Assembly: GCF_000717595.1 (NCBI RefSeq)
Contig: NZ_JNZO01000008.1
Span: 186,001-250,000 of the forward strand
Length of the DNA: 64,000 nucleotides
Direction of reading: 5' to 3'
Source: Streptomyces flavochromogenes
GTDB lineage: Bacteria > Actinomycetota > Actinomycetes > Streptomycetales > Streptomycetaceae
Part shown: positions 16,736-25,683 of the stretch, in pieces
How the letters are laid out: each line of letters begins with the position of its first letter
Position numbering within the stretch: position 1 is the stretch's first letter
Notes under the pieces: generated by a model
Told to the model about the DNA's origin: nothing
Seen by the model: only the letters and a program-made list of their open reading frames with translations
Databases searched by the model: none
Position numbers and translations under genes: made by a program

Positions 16736-16817
16736 TCAGATGTCGATCCCGGTTCGGCACGGTGTCGGAGAAGCGGACCGCAGCGGCCCACGGCAATTCC
16801 TCGAACAGGTGAGAGAC

Positions 16818-17735
16818 ATGCTCAAGATCGGCCTCGGAGCCCCCCAGTACGGATTGTTCACCGACCCCGCGGTGATCTCGCAGTTCGCGGCCACGGTCGA
16901 AGCGATCGGCTACGACAGCCTGTGGGTGGGAGACCGGGCCCTCGTCCCGACCGAGCCCCGTGACCGGTATCCCGGCGGCGGTTCCGTACCGAAGGAGCAC
17001 CGTACCTTCCTGGACCCCGTCGTCACCCTGTCCTTCCTGGCGCACGCCACCCGACGGCTGCGACTCGGGACCAGCACGCTGAACGCGCCGTTCTACTCCC
17101 CGCTCCTGCTCGCCCGTTCGCTGACGTCCGTCGACATCCTCAGCGCGGGGCGGCTCGACATCGGCTTCGGGCTCGGCTGGTCGTCCGACGAGTACGAGGC
17201 CATCGGCGTGCCGTGGCGGGGGCGCGGGGCACGGCTCGAGGAGATCCTGGACGTCCTGGACCACATCTGGTCCGGTACGTCGGCCGAGCACGACGGGGCC
17301 GTCTGGAGGATCCCGAGTGCGCACATCGGGACCCTTCCCGTACAGCGCCCCCGCCCGCCGGTGCTCCTGGGCGGTTTCACCCCGGCGACGCTGGAACGCA
17401 TCGGCCGCCGGGCGGACGGCTGGGCGGGAGCGGCGATGCCGCTGCCGCAACTGGCCCATGTCATCGGCCGGATCAGGCAGATCGCCGAGGCGAACGGACG
17501 TGACCCCGAGGCCATGCGCGCCGTCGTACGGGTGAACCCCGCGGTGACGTCCGACGCGGCCCCGAGTGACGCCGTTCCGCACCGGGGGACGGTCGAGCAG
17601 GTGTCGGACTACCTGCTCGCCGCCCATGCGGCCGGGGCGGACGAGATCCTCGTCGACCTCCAGCAGACCGCGCGGAACGCAGAAGAGCTGACGGACCTCG
17701 CACGACGCTTTCACGACCGACTGAGCAGGGGGTAG
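16818..17735 (+). CDS. LLM-class F420-dependent (or flavin) oxidoreductase
   Basis: This is a 305-residue luciferase-like TIM barrel close to the TIGR03619 group. Features are MLKIGLGAPQYG at the start, IGYDSLWVGD, LRLGTSTLNAPFYSPLLLAR, SAGRLDIGFGLGWSSDEYEA and the RPPVLLGGFTPATLERIGRR cofactor segment. ATG 16818 has AGGTGAG upstream and begins exactly at the family core, so earlier in-frame starts are rejected. It probably moves hydride between F420H2 or FMNH2 and an unknown substrate. It is a single gene. Confidence 0.9.
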   Translation: MLKIGLGAPQYGLFTDPAVISQFAATVEAIGYDSLWVGDRALVPTEPRDRYPGGGSVPKEHRTFLDPVVTLSFLAHATRRLRLGTSTLNAPFYSPLLLARSLTSVDILSAGRLDIGFGLGWSSDEYEAIGVPWRGRGARLEEILDVLDHIWSGTSAEHDGAVWRIPSAHIGTLPVQRPRPPVLLGGFTPATLERIGRRADGWAGAAMPLPQLAHVIGRIRQIAEANGRDPEAMRAVVRVNPAVTSDAAPSDAVPHRGTVEQVSDYLLAAHAAGADEILVDLQQTARNAEELTDLARRFHDRLSRG

Positions 17736-17947
17736 GAGCACCCTGGCCGCGGCAGCTGGATCGGAGCCGGATGGCCGTGCCGTGGCGGCGGTGCTTCGCA
17801 GCTTCTGCCAGGCGTGCCTGTGGCTCGTGTCCGCCGACCGTGGCCCACCCGGTGGAAGGCCCGTCGGTACGGGGCGGGGCCGACGGCCGCCGCCACCGGG
17901 GCACGGGTAGGCGGTTTTGCCCGAATAGCCCTCGTTCCGGGGCTCGG

Positions 17948-18613
17948 TCAGGCTGCGAGTCGGTTGATCTCGGGGGTCCGCAGGATATGGGGCTCGGCGC
18001 CGTGGAGGCGGGTGGTGGCGAGCATCGCGCGGCCCACCTGTTCGGTGCTGGTCACATAGCGCGGGGCCACGCGGCGGATGACCGGGTAGAGCCATGAGGT
18101 GAGGCGGTACATCACGCGGTACCAGCGTGTGCCCGACGTCTCGCCGTGGAGGGGCTGGATCCATCCCGGCCGGAAGGCGTAGGCGTGCATGTCCATGGCC
18201 AGGAGGGCGTTCTCCGTGCGGCCTTTCACACGGGCCCAGGCCGAGCGGCCCTGCTCGGTGCTGTCGGTGCCTTCTCCGGAGACGTACACGAAGGTCAGGT
18301 CGGGGTTGGCGGCGGCGACCACGTGGGCGGCCGCGAGCGTGTAGGTGTAGGTGATCGTCTCGTACTCGGCGGCGTCGCGCCCGGCCGCGGAGACGCCGAG
18401 GCAGTAGAAACACGCGTCGGCCCCGGCCAGGTCGTCGGCGATCGGGGTGAGGTCGATGAAGTCGGAGTGGAGCACTTCGCGGAGCTTGGGGGCGGTGCGA
18501 CCGAGCGGGCGGCGGGCGACGGCGAGGACCTCGGTCACTTCGGGGTCCTCCAGACAGGCGCGCAGCACACCTTGGCCGACCATGCCGGACGCCCCGAACA
18601 GGATCACCTTCAA
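17948..18613 (-). CDS. Atypical short-chain dehydrogenase / NAD(P)-binding protein
   Basis: This is a 221-residue Rossmann protein of the NAD(P)H-binding, epimerase-like type. TTG 18613 is the likely start because GAGAGG lies eight bases upstream and the glycine motif GASGMVGQG then falls at residues 7-15. An internal YVSGEGTDS followed by WARVKGRTE supplies the Ser and Lys of the extended SDR site; a clear YxxxK is missing, as in many atypical SDRs. It may act on a quinone or nucleotide-sugar-like compound, but this is unknown. Confidence 0.85.
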   Translation of the reverse strand: MKVILFGASGMVGQGVLRACLEDPEVTEVLAVARRPLGRTAPKLREVLHSDFIDLTPIADDLAGADACFYCLGVSAAGRDAAEYETITYTYTLAAAHVVAAANPDLTFVYVSGEGTDSTEQGRSAWARVKGRTENALLAMDMHAYAFRPGWIQPLHGETSGTRWYRVMYRLTSWLYPVIRRVAPRYVTSTEQVGRAMLATTRLHGAEPHILRTPEINRLAA

Positions 18614-18801
18614 CGCGTGGCCTCTCTTGGGTGGTTCGTGCGGGGATGATACGGCAGCGCCCGCGGGTGCTGTGGCAGGCAAGGAGGTCCACGACGAGTG
18701 TGCAGCAGGCGGCCTACGCTGTGGGTGAGCCGACCTGATGCAGTGACCGCGGCCGCCTGCGGCTCCGTGGGGGCCCGGGCACTGTATCCGCCATATGGGC
18801 A

Positions 18802-18820
18802 TTAGGTTAGGCTGACCTTG
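18802..18820 (+). promoter_or_regulatory. Iron box (DmdR/IdeR operator)
   Basis: TTAGGTTAGGCTGACCTTG agrees with the Streptomyces DmdR1 consensus TTAGGTTAGGCTCACCTAA at 16 of 19 positions. It lies midway between two divergent genes: the SDR start (18613) and the VTT-protein start (19016). In S. coelicolor such boxes repress siderophore genes when iron is plentiful. Which neighbour it controls here is unclear. The rest of this roughly 400-base gap holds no convincing gene. Confidence 0.7.
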
Positions 18821-19015
18821 CCTGACGTGCGGACCCAGGCGTGCGGGTGGGGTTCCGGTCCTCAGGCGGGAACCCAGAAGACGGAACGGGCAGAGGCGGG
18901 GCGCAGGTGAGAGACAGCGAGCGAGCTCGGGCGCGTCGTGCGCCCGGCGAAGCGGGACGCCCCATGCGCGTGACGTGGGTCGCGGGTTTCGTCCCGGCGC
19001 ACGGGACGAGGCGCC

Positions 19016-19498
19016 GTGGATAAGATCGCGCTCACGGCCGGAGCCCTCTACATCATCGTCCTCCTTCGCGCCGGAGGGACGTTCGCCGTCGGGTGGCTCG
19101 CCGGCGCCGGTGCCCGGCGCAGCAGATTCGCCGGGCGGATCTCTTCGGAGAAGTTCGGCCGCGCGGAGCGGGCGATCCAGCGGTGGGGCGCGCCGGTGGT
19201 GGCCGTCTCCTTCCTGACCGTCGGGTTCCAGACCGCCGCCAACTTCCTCGCCGGCAGCATGCGCATGCCGTTGCCTCGCTACCTGCCCGCCCTGTTCGTG
19301 GGTGGAGCGGCCTGGGCGATGGTCTACGCGACTGCCGGTCTCGGGGCGCTCGAAGTGCTGGGAAGGCTCTTCGCCGAGCAGACGGCCCTCGGGGTGTCCG
19401 CCGTGGCAGTCCTCCTCCTCGCGGTGTGCGGGGTGGTGGTGTACCGCAGGAGAAGGGCGGTCCCGTCCTCCGCCGACGCCGTGACCGACGAAGCCTGA
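19016..19498 (+). CDS. VTT/DedA-like (SNARE-associated) membrane protein
   Basis: This is a 160-residue integral membrane protein. Hydrophobic segments are at about 6-25, 55-80 (re-entrant region, APVVAVSFLTVGFQTAANFL), 92-115 and 122-142. The sequence SMRMPLPRYLPALFVGGAAWA is typical of the VTT domain. DedA/VTT proteins move phospholipids or undecaprenyl phosphate across the membrane. At 160 residues it is shorter than most DedA proteins. GTG 19016 has ACGAGG upstream. An iron box lies about 200 bases before it. Confidence 0.75.
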   Translation: MDKIALTAGALYIIVLLRAGGTFAVGWLAGAGARRSRFAGRISSEKFGRAERAIQRWGAPVVAVSFLTVGFQTAANFLAGSMRMPLPRYLPALFVGGAAWAMVYATAGLGALEVLGRLFAEQTALGVSAVAVLLLAVCGVVVYRRRRAVPSSADAVTDEA

Positions 19499-19852
19499 GC
19501 CGTCCGCCGAGGTCAGGTGGACACCGGAGTCGGGGGCGTACGCGACGACCGTCGGCCTGCCGACGAGAGCGTGGCGCTGGGGCGAACGAGGACGCCGCCG
19601 TCGCGGTCCTGGAGAGCGAGGTTCGCCTCCCGGCCGAAGCCGTCGTCGGCGAGAAAGGTCTCGGCCGCGTGCGCCTGTGAGCCGGCCACGGCGCACGCGC
19701 CGTGCGTCATGGCGGCCCTGCGCGCAGGGCGGGACGGGCCGCGGTTCCGGCCAGGAGGTTCAGGCGCGTGAGGCCTGCGAGGGCATCGATGCCCGGCGAC
19801 GCGGCGGCCGGCCGCCGGCCCACCCGGCCCGGGTGCGGGGCGCCCGCGTCCA

Positions 19853-20041
19853 CTGGACCGCATTGCGGAGGCCGGTGAGGCCGAGGTCGTGCGCCGCCAC
19901 CTGGCCAAGCTACGCGAGGGGACGGCCGAGCCGGTCCGCGTGGATGTCCCAAGCCCGCGCCGTATCGCCTCGTGGATCCTGCGGCCTGGCGAGACGCTCG
20001 CGGACCAGGAGAAGGAAAGGCTGCTCGGCGCCCGGCCCTGA
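19853..20041 (+). pseudogene. Fragment of an ISL3-type transposase
   Basis: The frame reads VRRHLAKLREGTAEPVRV and then SPRRIASWILRPGETLADQE, a close match to the middle of Streptomyces ISL3-family transposases, where a KPRRIASWL segment links the HTH to the DDE part. Only about 62 codons remain, ending at a TGA, and the catalytic residues are absent. It lies in an otherwise unoccupied 570-base gap. Confidence 0.45.
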
Positions 20042-20066
20042 TCTTCCCAACGCCAAGCTCGGCTGC

Positions 20067-20569
20067 CTACCGCCACAGGTCCGCGCCGTCGCGCCCGCTC
20101 GGATCCATCGTCAGCAAGTCCTCGTGAAGGCCCGCGAGGGGGCGACCTGCGGAAGCCCCGTCTTCACCGGACTCCATGACCACCCAGCCGACATCCACGC
20201 CGGACACGTTGACGTCCCCGCCGCAATCCAGCTCGTCCACCGCGGAGAAGACAGCTTCGTAGGCAACGGCCCGGGCCGGCAGCACCAGGTCGTCCCTGTT
20301 CGCCCCCGCGTCCAGCAGACGCCGGCCCGCCGCCACCTGCTCCAACGCCTCCGGCGCAGCCCAGCCGTCGATCGCACCACGCCACAGCGAACGCGCAGCA
20401 CGAAGCGTGCCAACTGCGGCTGGTTCTCATCGATCGCCGACCGCGCCCAGTCGACGGCGTCGACCGCACCGAGCGCCTCGAACTGCATCCGAAGCGACTC
20501 CGCCGCCGACCGCTTGGACGGAGCAAGCCCGGAGAGCCAGGACTGCCATGCCGCATCGGTGTCATCCAT
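20067..20569 (-). pseudogene. Hypothetical gene interrupted by one frameshift
   Basis: From ATG 20569 the frame reads DAAWQSWLSGLAPSKRSAAE on to IDENQPQLARFVLR. Continuity is then lost near 20385-20390, and the protein-like sequence continues in another frame with LWRGAIDGWAAPEALEQVAA, and DDLVLPARAVAYEAVFSAVD, to a stop at 20067. Joining the two gives a protein of about 165 residues with uniform composition. Either one small indel has disabled the gene or there is a sequencing error. The family is not recognised. Confidence 0.55.
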
Positions 20570-20791
20570 CGCTTCAGGATGCCCCGTCGGACGCGCCCAC
20601 CACACGCAAGGTCAAACAGTTCAGCGTGAACCCCATCGCCCGTGCGCGGGCGACCAGCCCACCCCGCAGCAGCCGTCGTGGGGCTTGCAGCGGCGCCGGC
20701 CCGTGGGCCCATCGCTCCGTAACGGCTCTCTGTACGCGAGAGACCCCCGGAAGGCGACCTCCCAGGGGCTGCGGCTCAGTAGCGCGGACCG

Positions 20792-21148
20792 TCAGTAGGC
20801 CACTGCCGGCTTCGGGCTCGGGCCGTAGGCGTTCTGGTGCTGCTCGCCTTCGGTGGCAAGGAAGACGATCAGGATGATGCCGCCGACCAGCGGTATCAGA
20901 CCGAAGAGGACCGACCAGCCGGAGCGACCGGTGTCGTGCAGGCGGCGGACGGTCACGCCCAGGTGCGGCAGGAGTACGGCGAGGAAGTAGATCGGGTAGA
21001 GCAGTGGGAAGGTGCCGAGAGCGAGGTCGACCGTCGCGACGATGATCACCGCGATGATGTTGAACAGGAAGAACATCCAGTGTTCCTTGCGGCGTGCCCG
21101 TCCGCTGAACACCACGTACTTCTTGAGAACTTCGAGGTACCAGTTCAC
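20792..21148 (-). CDS. DUF805 membrane protein
   Basis: This is a 118-residue protein from GTG 21148 (GGGGGA upstream). It has the DUF805 hallmarks: YVVFSGRARRKEHWMFFLFN at the start, then four membrane segments, and between them VTVRRLHDTGRSGWSVL, the conserved R-LHD-G-SGW motif. The C-terminal part ends in EGEQHQNAYGPSP. DUF805 proteins are widespread inner-membrane proteins of unknown activity. Confidence 0.93.
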   Translation of the reverse strand: MNWYLEVLKKYVVFSGRARRKEHWMFFLFNIIAVIIVATVDLALGTFPLLYPIYFLAVLLPHLGVTVRRLHDTGRSGWSVLFGLIPLVGGIILIVFLATEGEQHQNAYGPSPKPAVAY

Positions 21149-22057
21149 TTTTCCCCCATTGACTAGGTGTGCGAGCGGAAGCCTGTCCTTGTGGAGCACG
21201 CTGTGAGATCGCGTTCTCGGTGGCGAGTACCGCGGTGTCGGCCGTCGCCGGATTTCCGCGGTGAGGCGCTCCTGCAGGCGCTGCGCAGCGCTGGGAAGTG
21301 TACGTAGAGCTCGAACGCCAGGCGCAATAACCAGCCAGGCAGGAAAGGAAGTTGACGGTCTCTGCGGCTGATGAGGTGCGTTCCGCAGCATGTTGTCGGG
21401 ATGGTCGAGCAGGCGGCCTGGGGGGCAGCGGTGTTTGACTGCCGACAGGTCCATCCTGTGGGCTGCAAGCGCAGGGATCGCGTGGGGTGCGTACGTTCAG
21501 CCTGGCGGAGACCGAAACGCCCCATCAGCGCTGCCGCCGCCCCCGAGGCCTCGCACGACGCGACTTCCTCCACCAGGTCTGGCCGCCGCGCCGCACCGCA
21601 CCCGGCCGGGAGCTCCCCCGAAACCGTGCGACCGGCGCCGACAACTCAGCCAGGAGTGCCGCATCCTGTGCGAACAACGGCAGGAATTCGACGATGTCCT
21701 GTCCGCGGTCGACCGTTGGCGGAAGCAGGGGGCGCCTTCGCCTGCGAACTCCGCCTCCGCCCTCGGCCGCCGCACATGCTCGATCTTCTCGGCCCTAACG
21801 CCGGCGCGACACAGCGTGCGTCCCCTGTGCACCCCGCCGCCGTAGCCCCCAGACCTCCGTACAGGGCATCTGCGAACTGACCAGCGACCGCGCACAAGAA
21901 CTCGCCGAGGCAGAGACCCTCCAGCCGCGGCGCAAGCGGGCGAGGCCGGCATGGGCCCGCACGTACGCGGCTCCGAACGGGCTGCCGCTGTCGGCGAGAG
22001 GAAGCGCCGGCCTGGGGCGGAGAAGCCGGGCGGTAGCCGGTTCGTGCCGGTTCGTTC
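21149..22057. other. Long stretch without a recognisable gene
   Basis: There are no ribosome-site plus protein-like frames on either strand. Codon-position GC bias is weak and stop codons cut all frames that look coding. A stretch near 21660-21730 (plus strand) reads like a decayed helical protein (EQRQEFDDVLSAVDRW) but is too short to identify. This is probably degraded sequence next to the DUF805 promoter. Confidence 0.5.
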
Positions 22058-22438
22058 TCAGGCTGTGGCTGTGAGGAGGTCGACGACGAAGATGAGGGTG
22101 GAGCCGGCCGGAATGAGCGGCGAGGGCGACTGCTTGCCGTAGCCGAGGCGTGGGGGAACGATGATCTCGCGTCGTCCGCCGACTTTCATTCCCCTGATCC
22201 CCCGGTCCCAGCCTTTGATGACTCTGCCACCGCCCACGGCGAACTTGAAGGGCTGGCCGCGGTCCCAGGAGGCGTCGAATTCCTTTCCGGACTCGAAGGT
22301 GACGCCGACGTAGTGAACCTGGACGACTCTGCCGGGCTTCGCCTCGGTCCCGTCCCCGATGACGAGGTCCCGGATCGTCAGCTCGGTGGGAGGGTCACCC
22401 TCGGGAACGTCGATCTCGGGCTTCGTCAGTTCACTCAT
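22058..22438 (-). CDS. FKBP-type peptidyl-prolyl cis-trans isomerase
   Basis: This is a 126-residue cytoplasmic single-domain FKBP. The conserved pocket residues are visible in VQVHYVGVTFESGKEFDASW, FAVGGGRVIKGWDRGIRGMK and IIVPPRLGYGKQ, ending AGSTLIFVVDLL. It should catalyse proline isomerisation during protein folding. ATG 22438 has GAGG seven bases upstream. It is a single gene. Confidence 0.95.
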   Translation of the reverse strand: MSELTKPEIDVPEGDPPTELTIRDLVIGDGTEAKPGRVVQVHYVGVTFESGKEFDASWDRGQPFKFAVGGGRVIKGWDRGIRGMKVGGRREIIVPPRLGYGKQSPSPLIPAGSTLIFVVDLLTATA

Positions 22439-22653
22439 CGCGGCCTCACTGCTCCTTGCCGGAGGCCCGGGTGTGGACCTGCCGGGCGCATGGACGCTCC
22501 ACACGGCGGATGGTCACGTTACCGAGAATGCCGACCCGGTGGAGGACGACGAATTCCCCTGTGGACGGCGCGGGGCCGGCATTCCGCACGGTCGTCGGCA
22601 TCGGGCCCAACCGCTCGCCCCGAGCCGGGGCCGTCTGACGGGCCGGCAGGCTG

Positions 22654-23247
22654 TCACCCCATCGGGGTGAGATCCGCCCACAGGGCCACGGCGTCGGGTG
22701 AGAGCGGTGCGACTTCGACGCCTACCCCTACTTCTACGCCTTCCCCTGGTGCCAGACCGTCCTCGTCCCACCACACGCCCTGGCCGGCCGCCAGGACATG
22801 CCCGTCCTCGCCTGTCTGCCACCGGCCGCGCAGGACGTAGAACACCCCAGCGTGTGCGGACGGCGCCAGGACCCTGCCGGCGACCCGCTCCACCCGAGCC
22901 GTCCAGTTCCCACGCCGCACCATGATGTTCAGCACCCGGCAGCCGGCACTGGAGACTTCGGCGGAGAGCGCCAGGTCGCCGGAGAACGCAAACGGCTCGC
23001 CCGCGCGTGCGGGCAGACGCTCGAACTCCCCGGGAGACGTCAGCAGAACACCGTCGCCCGCCAGCAGGGTGAGTGTCCGATCGACCCCGCCGAACGTCGA
23101 GAACGGCCCGTCCCGGTCGATGTCAGCGACACTCGCACGCCACCCGAAGTCCTCGGCGCCTACGGGCCGGGAGGCGATTTCCCTGGTCGTGCCGCCGCCG
23201 TTGCGCCACCGGCCCGGAGTCAGTGTCTCGACATCGAAGTGGTGCAT
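22654..23247 (-). CDS. HutD/Ves family protein
   Basis: This is a 197-residue cupin-like protein. The N-terminal WRNGGGTTREIASRPVGAED and the RASVADIDRDGPFSTFGGVD stretch followed by RTLTLLAGDGVLL are signatures of the HutD/Ves family. HutD is linked to histidine-utilisation regulation in pseudomonads, but here no hut genes are adjacent, so its role is open. ATG 23247 is preceded by AGGAG at 7-8 bases. Confidence 0.9.
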   Translation of the reverse strand: MHHFDVETLTPGRWRNGGGTTREIASRPVGAEDFGWRASVADIDRDGPFSTFGGVDRTLTLLAGDGVLLTSPGEFERLPARAGEPFAFSGDLALSAEVSSAGCRVLNIMVRRGNWTARVERVAGRVLAPSAHAGVFYVLRGRWQTGEDGHVLAAGQGVWWDEDGLAPGEGVEVGVGVEVAPLSPDAVALWADLTPMG

Positions 23248-23530
23248 GGGCGGGCTCCTGAACTGCGTGGGGTACGGGTACGGATTCCCCGGATGGGCGA
23301 CACGACCCAGCGGCGGCACCTGCGCTGGAGGGCGACGCCGTGTCCACGTGGGTCAGTCGTCGGCGCCGGGGCGCGCCGAACGCAGTGTATGCGGCCCCAC
23401 CGGGCCCTCCCGTTCCCTCCGGTGAGCCGGCCGCCGAGCTGCGCAGCCGGTTCCGGGCGCTGCGACGGAGGGCCGCGCGGTGAAGGCGCGGAAGGGGGTG
23501 TGGCTCGCGCTCTGGCGAGGGTGCCGGGTG

Positions 23531-23869
23531 TCAGAGGTGGCCGTCGAGGAACTCCCGGACCTCGGCGCTGGTAGAGGGCCCCGCCCCGTGGGCCACCGGC
23601 TCGCCGTCCTTCAGCAGGATGTAAGAGGCGGCTCCGGTGATCCCGTACCGTTCGGTTGCCGCCGGACAGCGTGTGATGTCGGTCCGTACGGCCGTGAGGC
23701 GGCCCGCGTATTCGTCGGCGATGCCACCGACGACGAGATCCATCGCCCGGCAGGGCTCGATGGCCTTGGGCCATGTCCCGGTGAAGTACGCGAGGACCGG
23801 GACCGCGCTCATTCTGAGGATGAAGTCGAACTCCGCGTCCTCACGGGGCTGGTGAACCCGCTTCGCCAT
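23531..23869 (-). CDS. Thioredoxin-fold protein without the redox motif
   Basis: This is a 112-residue protein from ATG 23869 (AGGAG upstream). The fold is recognisable: VPVLAYFTGTW, then PCRAMDLVVGGIADEYAGRL, RTDITRCPAATERYGITGA and YILLKDGEPVAHGAGP. The redox CxxC is not present: Trp33 is followed by PKAIEP and only one cysteine (Cys40, the resolving position) remains. The cis-proline before the substrate strand is also replaced (GAASY). It is therefore unlikely to be a dithiol reductase and may be a binding protein. Confidence 0.8.
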   Translation of the reverse strand: MAKRVHQPREDAEFDFILRMSAVPVLAYFTGTWPKAIEPCRAMDLVVGGIADEYAGRLTAVRTDITRCPAATERYGITGAASYILLKDGEPVAHGAGPSTSAEVREFLDGHL

Positions 23870-24186
23870 GGAAGCTCCTGACCTTGTGTTCCGTCTTTCC
23901 CCTCCATCATCCCCCGCGCGATACGGCGGGCCGGCCAGGGCACCGGGCGGGGAGCGGGCCCGACTCGGCGCGTGGGCGGTTCGTTCACCGGTCCCGGCTT
24001 GTGGTCGGCATCTCCGCAGCCGCGTCCGTGAACCCGTATTCCGCCGCGGCGAAACAAGACTCGGCACAGTCCACTCACGCGCAATCGACTCCGGACAGGG
24101 ATCGAGCACACGTCCGCACAGTGCGTTGATCAGCTGTGTCCTACCCTGACAGGGCTTCGACTGTTCAAGCCAGGGGTGGGATCCGC

Positions 24187-25527
24187 ATGGCAACGCACAC
24201 GACCGACGACACGGGGCCGGGACGGGAACGGCGACTGTCCGGCCGTCAGGGAAGGGGGTTCATCCGCCCCCTCCTCTCGGCCGCCACCGCGCTCCTCGTC
24301 GCCGGCTTCGCCACGGGCTGCTCCGCCCTGGGGGGCTCGCTGCGCGTCGTCTGGGAGGCCCCGGTCGACAGCAGCGCCAGAAACTACGGCAACGGCGCCT
24401 GGCTGGTCGGCGACACACTCGTCCGAAGCCGGTATGACGCGGTCACCGCCTTCGACGCGGGGACGGGGAAGGGCCGCTGGGAGTACGCCCCACCCGCACA
24501 GGAGCACATCTGCGCCGTCAGCCGGCGGACGGCCGACTCCGTCGTTCTGATCGTCCGGGGGCCGGTAGCGGACGCGGGTTGCACGACCGTCGCCGCGCTC
24601 GACCTCACGACCGGCCGCGAGCGATGGCACACGCCTCGCACTGCGGGGGACCAGGCCGAGACGTTCACCGACATGGTCGCCGTCGGTGGCAGGATCGGGG
24701 TCCTGCGAGACGCCGACGACAGGTGGGCCCTCGACACTCGGCCCGCCGTCTCCGGAACCAAGGCCCTGCGCGCCTTCGATCTGAGGACCGGCGCCCCGCG
24801 CTGGACAGCGGCCGTCCCTGAGGGCTGCGTGCCCGAGCAGGTCGCCGCCGGGGAGCGGCAGGTCGTCGCCGTACTCGCCTGTGCCCGCACCGAACTGCGG
24901 CTCGCCGCGTTCGATCCGGCTGATGGCCGGCAGCGATGGACCGCGCCCCTCGGCGGCCGGACGACGCCCGTACCGGATGGGCAGGTGACCCTGCGATCCG
25001 CCGAGCCGGCGGTCGTACAGACCGGCGGAACGACGGAGGGCCGGCCAGGCGCCTTCCTGGCCTTCGGCACGGGCGGAGAGGTCACCGCCCGGATCGGGAC
25101 CACGGGCGGATACGGAACAGTCCAGGCGCACACGCCGGCCCTCGTGGCCGTCGCGGACGGACGGCTCTATCTGGGCGCCGAGAGCAGGGAGCGCGAGGCG
25201 TACCGGGATCGCGTGGTCGCCTTCGACCTCACGAGCGGCAGCCAGGTCTGGCTGGAGGACGTGGCCGTCGCGGGCGGTCTGCGAGCCCTCGACGTCACCG
25301 CGGGCCGGGTGACCGTCCTCGCCGACCGCGGCCCCCGGCACGACGGCCTCGACGAACTGCGAGTGCTCGACGCCGCCTCCGGTGACGAGAAGGAGAGCAT
25401 CGATGCCGGTCTCGACGTGGACCGGGCGCAGGGCGAGCTGGCGGACCTGCTGGTGCACGCGGACCTGGTCGTCGCCGTGCGGCAGGACTCGGGGATGCAC
25501 CCCTTCTCGGTGTACGCGCGCGAGTGA
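24187..25527 (+). CDS. PQQ-like beta-propeller lipoprotein
   Basis: This is a 446-residue protein from ATG 24187 (AGGGGTGGG upstream). The N-terminus has a long basic stretch and a hydrophobic core ending in the lipobox AGFATGC, so it is a membrane-anchored exported protein. Repeated blade motifs follow: YDAVTAFDAGTGKGRWEYAP, VAALDLTTGRERWHTP, LRAFDLRTGAPRWTAAVP, LAAFDPADGRQRWTAPL, VVAFDLTSGSQVWLEDV, which is the pattern of a seven-bladed PQQ-like propeller. No quinone-binding or catalytic residues could be identified. A decayed relative is at 46588. Confidence 0.85.
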   Translation: MATHTTDDTGPGRERRLSGRQGRGFIRPLLSAATALLVAGFATGCSALGGSLRVVWEAPVDSSARNYGNGAWLVGDTLVRSRYDAVTAFDAGTGKGRWEYAPPAQEHICAVSRRTADSVVLIVRGPVADAGCTTVAALDLTTGRERWHTPRTAGDQAETFTDMVAVGGRIGVLRDADDRWALDTRPAVSGTKALRAFDLRTGAPRWTAAVPEGCVPEQVAAGERQVVAVLACARTELRLAAFDPADGRQRWTAPLGGRTTPVPDGQVTLRSAEPAVVQTGGTTEGRPGAFLAFGTGGEVTARIGTTGGYGTVQAHTPALVAVADGRLYLGAESREREAYRDRVVAFDLTSGSQVWLEDVAVAGGLRALDVTAGRVTVLADRGPRHDGLDELRVLDAASGDEKESIDAGLDVDRAQGELADLLVHADLVVAVRQDSGMHPFSVYARE

Positions 25528-25559
25528 CGGATCGGGCCCTGCCCTGGCGATCACGAGGG

Positions 25560-25683
25560 CGGGGTTCACGGTCCGCACTCGACAGGCCCTTCCTGTCACG
25601 GCCGACCCTGACCCGGGGCCGTATGCCGTCGATCAGCCGGCGCCGGGGCCGGAACCCAAGATCCACTTTGATACGCGCCCTAG
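25560..25683 (-). mobile_element. Left-end remnant of an IS5-type insertion sequence
   Basis: On the minus strand CTAGGGCGCGTATCAAAG (from 25683) is followed by GTGGATCTTGGGTTCCGG, which reads VDLGFRPRRRLIDGIRPRVR. RRRLIDGIRFRVRTG is a typical N-terminus of Streptomyces IS5-family transposases. The similarity ends after about 35 codons. A nearly identical terminal sequence lies at 50978-51004. The element is truncated and abuts the membrane gene at 25684. Confidence 0.6.

Noticed and set aside
18841..19023. 60-codon plus-strand frame downstream of the iron box
   Set aside because: No ribosome site and a low-complexity sequence; it reads into the VTT gene start. It would give the iron box an immediate target but cannot be supported.
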